From contig CATNEN010000031.1 of NCBI GenBank assembly GCA_950097015.1, forward strand, positions 2,294,001 through 2,358,000: 64,000 nucleotides of DNA, in the 5' to 3' direction. Made by a program: the position numbers and the translations under genes. Below the pieces are notes generated by a model. It worked only from the letters and a program-made list of their open reading frames with translations, searched no databases and was not told where the DNA came from. This document shows, in pieces, positions 62,201 through 64,000 of the stretch. The stretch is from Macrostomum hystrix. Its lineage: Eukaryota; Platyhelminthes; Macrostomidae. Positions within the stretch are counted from its first letter, which is position 1. Every line of letters begins with the position of its first letter.

Positions 62201-63004
62201 AAAGAGAAATTCATATTGAAGCCCCGGAGGTGGCAGCGGAATGTCACCCCTATCACACAAAATGACCTGACAGAGATATTTGCCAACCGAACGCAGTTGA
62301 GCACTCACCGATCCATCCTCTGACTGATAAGACTGTATACTAACAGCTGGCATCACTGACAGAGTGAACTTTCCAGTATAAACGATTGCTTAGAGTAGCT
62401 CAATCCAAAGCCTAGCGAATAGCATTTATCTACACAGGCAAGCTACAGTCAACTCATCGCCTGGACCAATGGTAAATGGGCTAGCAGAGGCAGTAGCCCT
62501 ATTGTGCGGTCAGTGAGAGGGTCTTTAATTGCTGCCTTTTAATTGTGCAGATGCTCCCGATTCGCCAGACAAAATTTTGCCGCATTGCTAAGAAAACTTC
62601 AGTGAATTTTGGCTGGCCGGCTTTGTTTTCCCTTTGAACTGCTGGTCCCGACAACAGTCGCCAGGATGGGATGGTTGCGACCATAAACCATAAACTATGC
62701 TTCCTCCACAGCACTGGCAGCCAATTTCTAGGAAATACAAACGTTGGCCCGGGTTTCGTGAGAGGGCAATTCTGGCCAACGAGGAATAAAATCTGATCGC
62801 TTGTCTGTATAATAAAAGCTGGGGCCCAGCTGTTGCAGAAAAGGCAACTAAATAACTAGCATTTTGATAGTCTCTGTCTGTGCATGCCAGGTGCCCGGAT
62901 TGCGGACCCGAGACAAATAAAAACCAGTCCCGTTTGGCACTTAAAATTCTTACCAAAGAACAGACGAGAAATAAGAATCTTGGGCGCGCCGTTTGGGATT
63001 TCAT
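47128..63004 (-). CDS. NGFR: p75NTR-like TNF-receptor-superfamily protein with death domain
   Basis: A type I membrane receptor. Exons are 63004-62954, 58497-57948, 56832-56617, 48159-47743 and 47417-47128 with matching phases 0, 1, 1, 1; 507 residues. Exon 1 encodes a short signal peptide (MKSQTARPRFLFLVCSL). Exon 2 holds four cysteine-rich repeats (CRDs), from RCHGKESVDSLCCTPCGKG on. Exon 3 is a Gln-rich stalk. Exon 4 has the membrane segment IPVYCAVLGAVIVSLIVWIV with a cysteine (about C290) at the position of the p75NTR membrane cysteine, a SIDSGFGGSD motif like p75NTR's SDSG, and the start of the death domain. Exon 5 completes it (GYLPEEVREF, LMLRDWSQRPGATIGVLGRC) and ends with ten Gln. 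Four CRDs, the IPVYC segment and the death-domain type favour p75NTR over other TNF receptors. Introns are large (4.5, 1.1 and 8.5 kb) and rich in arrays. The signal-peptide exon is the least certain. Confidence 0.88.
47525..47640 (+). mobile_element. SINE fragment in receptor intron 4
   Basis: Shares 'acccagctgtaag', 'gggtgggtgtggcggcctac', 'cagtcca(c)ggactga' and 'gtacac' with the reverse complement of the SINE at 9386-9707. The tRNA head is absent. It occupies most of the 325-bp intron between the two death-domain exons. Confidence 0.7.
48190..49410. other. Part of receptor intron 3, nothing recognised
   Basis: AT-rich then mixed sequence; no exon with matching phase is seen. Confidence 0.4.
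49412..49660. repeat. Minisatellite, 58-bp unit, ~4 copies
   Basis: Units contain 'catgggatctcaaagcggtg' and 'atctcacccatgggatggaa'. Nearly identical copies; each unit holds an internal 'gggatctca' half-repeat. Confidence 0.94.
49661..50104. other. Part of receptor intron 3, nothing recognised
   Basis: About 440 bases of mixed composition. No feature is seen. Confidence 0.4.
50105..51680. repeat. Minisatellite, 19-bp unit, with recurring spacer
   Basis: Unit 'ctgtcctgtcctctcccat'. A ~40-bp spacer containing 'taatctagctagcatcatct' occurs five times (50141, 50218, 50979, 51341, 51456), so whole blocks of units with spacer have been duplicated. Gives Asp/Arg/Gly-rich minus-strand frames that are artefacts. 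Confidence 0.95.
51690..52458. other. Part of receptor intron 3, nothing recognised
   Basis: Mixed composition with a short (tc)n run near 51990. No exon is seen. Confidence 0.4.
52460..55110. repeat. Minisatellite, 34-bp unit, ~78 copies, higher-order structure
   Basis: The largest array here (2.65 kb). Units contain 'gtgagcgtgtacgggtggtg' and 'ctggaaggccgttg'; a second type has 'gctattgttgaggatgt'. The rare variant 'tgaaaggcc' occurs at 53541, 54289 and 54663, i.e. 748 and 374 bp apart, exactly 22 and 11 units. This is a higher-order repeat of 11 units. It lies in the 8.5-kb receptor intron 3. Confidence 0.96.
55115..55796. other. Part of receptor intron 3, nothing recognised
   Basis: Mixed composition; the open frames have no recognisable domain or matching splice sites. 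Confidence 0.4.
55797..56500. repeat. Minisatellite, 12-bp unit, ~58 copies
   Basis: Unit 'attcggaatgag' with variants 'tttggaatgag', 'ttttgattgag' and 'actcggaatgag'. A block around 56030-56230 is repeated three times ('gatttagaatgagattcgga' plus following units). The 12-bp period opens long frames on both strands, which are artefacts. Confidence 0.95.
57240..57720 (+). mobile_element. Possible relic of an LTR retroelement integrase
   Basis: In shifted plus-strand frames there are pieces resembling a Ty3/Gypsy-like integrase: 'VIQWFWPKVR', then 'CQAFKIYQHV', then 'YLYLDEAAGP', in the order expected for the zinc-binding region and the start of the core. Stops and frameshifts interrupt them. 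No LTRs are visible. The assignment is tentative. It lies in intron 2 of the receptor gene. Confidence 0.25.
58640..60335. repeat. Minisatellite, 24-bp unit, ~70 copies
   Basis: Unit 'gctgcgattccaactacagt' plus 'tctt' or 'tcct'. Larger blocks repeat: the segment with 'accgctacagttgctgcttc' recurs, and a ~370-bp block around 59330-59690 is repeated at 59690-60000. As 24 is divisible by three, frames of 440-569 codons are open on the two strands; these are artefacts. It lies in receptor intron 1. Confidence 0.95.
60340..61100. other. Part of receptor intron 1, nothing recognised
   Basis: No exon or element is recognised. Confidence 0.4.
61105..62130. repeat. Minisatellite, 20-bp unit, ~51 copies
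   Basis: Unit 'acacccagtcattcaaaatg' with 'cattcactc/cattcaccc', 'aaaggga' and 'agtcatac' variants. Blocks of four to ten units are duplicated (for example 61430-61540 and 61625-61735). Confidence 0.95.
62150..62953. other. Part of receptor intron 1, nothing recognised
   Basis: The 0.8 kb next to exon 1. No further exon is recognised. Confidence 0.4.
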
Positions 63005-63037
63005 TTGGGTAGTCTATGGTAATAGAGGGACCCGTGT

Positions 63038-63053
63038 CTAAAACATCTGTCTC
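63038..63053 (-). promoter_or_regulatory. Splice acceptor upstream of the p75NTR-like start
   Basis: On the minus strand 'gacagatgttttag|AC' lies 33 nt before the ATG at 63004. It is compatible with a 5'UTR intron or trans-splicing. Confidence 0.5.
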
Positions 63054-63055
63054 AT

Positions 63056-63290
63056 CAGGAGAGATCTCCTGTGTCTCATCTCTCTCGTGTCTCATCTCTC
63101 TCGTGTCTCATCTCTCCAGACTCTCATCTCTCCAATGTCTCATCTCTCCCGTGTCTCATCTCTCCCGTGTCTCATCTCTCACGTGTCTCATCTCTCCCGT
63201 GTCTCATCTCTTTCCAATCGCATCTCTGCAAGTCTAATCTCTCCTATCTCATCTCTCCACCCATCTGTCATCTCTCCACTGTCTCATTGC
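63056..63290. repeat. Minisatellite upstream of the receptor gene, ~16-bp unit
   Basis: Unit 'gtgtctcatctctctc' and variants (cccgt, acgt, ccag). It lies directly upstream, in gene orientation, of the acceptor of receptor exon 1. Confidence 0.93.
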
Positions 63291-64000
63291 CAGCCTCTGC
63301 GAAAAAAAAGTATTAGAAAATTTCTAGATAAAATGTACAGTGACATCAGCTGTCAAAATCAGATCCAAACTTAGAATATTAATTTGAAATTTTACAAGTT
63401 TTATCCCACACTAGTTACTTTAAAATGCAAACTAACTACTATGGCAGTAGTATAAAGCAGATTTTCCTAAGATGTCATTAAAATCCCCAAGGTTAAAAAA
63501 TGTATCAAACTCGATAAAATACTATTTAAAGTACTCGTATCTCACAGCCAAGGAAACTGGATGCAATATTCAAGTTAATGCCATCCAATTCATAGCTGCT
63601 TTAATGTGTTCGGAAACAATAAAATGCCCATGTGCCTACTACAATGAGCCCATGTGCTATGATAGTCTGGAGCCCTGTATCCAAGTGCCATATGAGGGAT
63701 AAGCCTCTCTATCTATTTTAGTGGAGAATTGAGGAGTTTACCGTTTATATAGCACTTTTATGGCCCTGCCCAGCTGCCATAAGCTCAAGCTCCAACTCCG
63801 TCTGTCTGTCTGTCTGTCTCTCACGCCAGTGCTAACGAGAGCCCAATATAATTAGAGATGAAGAGATATCATTGGGTTGAGCGTGAGTGTTAGCCACTGG
63901 CCTGCGGGCGCGATGAAGGCAATTAGTTTTATGGGGCCATCAAACTGGGCCTGAAGCAGCACCGTAAACTAGCCGCATCCACCTCACACCAGCCTCCCTT
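63291..64000. other. Right edge of window, nothing recognised
   Basis: AT-rich, with a short (tctg)n microsatellite at about 63798-63822. The open frame at 63472-63702 has no recognisable domain and is not called. Promoter sequences of the receptor gene may lie here. Confidence 0.4.

Noticed and set aside
63472-63702. 76-codon open frame near the right end
   Set aside because: AT-rich, no recognisable domain or splice context.

Overview
The window is animal nuclear DNA. It has split genes with GT-AG introns whose phases match exactly, animal-type proteins (a p75NTR-like death receptor, a Cys-loop anion channel, a WAP-domain secreted protein), a tRNA-derived SINE, a dead LINE and MITEs. There is no sign of a bacterial, plasmid or viral replicon. 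I cannot name the species. Every gene whose start I can place has an AG splice-acceptor-like site 1-35 nt before its ATG. That, with the very heavy minisatellite load, would suit an animal with spliced-leader trans-splicing, such as a free-living flatworm, but this is inference.

Layout, left to right. 1-4.2 kb: 5' part of a cytoplasmic poly(A)-binding protein gene (minus, running off the left edge). 7.2-8.7 kb: intronless Cys-loop channel (plus). 9.4-9.7 kb: complete SINE. 11.3-15.3 kb: minisatellites and two unassigned exon-like segments (minus). 15.7-18.4 kb: four-exon secreted WAP protein (plus). 18.7-19.6 kb: dead LINE whose reverse transcriptase codons have become a tandem array. 20.6-24.3 kb: mitochondrial aspartate aminotransferase (minus), with a 676-bp MITE in intron 1. 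24.6 kb: 170-bp hAT-like MITE. 25.6-30.6 kb: CPSF3/CPSF73 (plus). 31.7-32.4 kb: DESI2-like thiol peptidase (plus). 36.4-37.0 kb: DUF1294-like membrane protein (plus). 40.1 kb: possible small membrane protein. 47.1-63.0 kb: five-exon p75NTR-like receptor (minus).

About 29 separate tandem arrays (units 12-64 bp) make up roughly a third of the window. Almost every one has its own unit, and most lie in introns or just upstream of first-exon acceptors. They produce long repetitive open frames on both strands that I do not regard as genes. The genes are unrelated in function. PABP and CPSF3 both act on mRNA 3' ends, but nothing in the sequence shows co-regulation. GOT2 and CPSF3 are head-to-head, about 1.3 kb apart.
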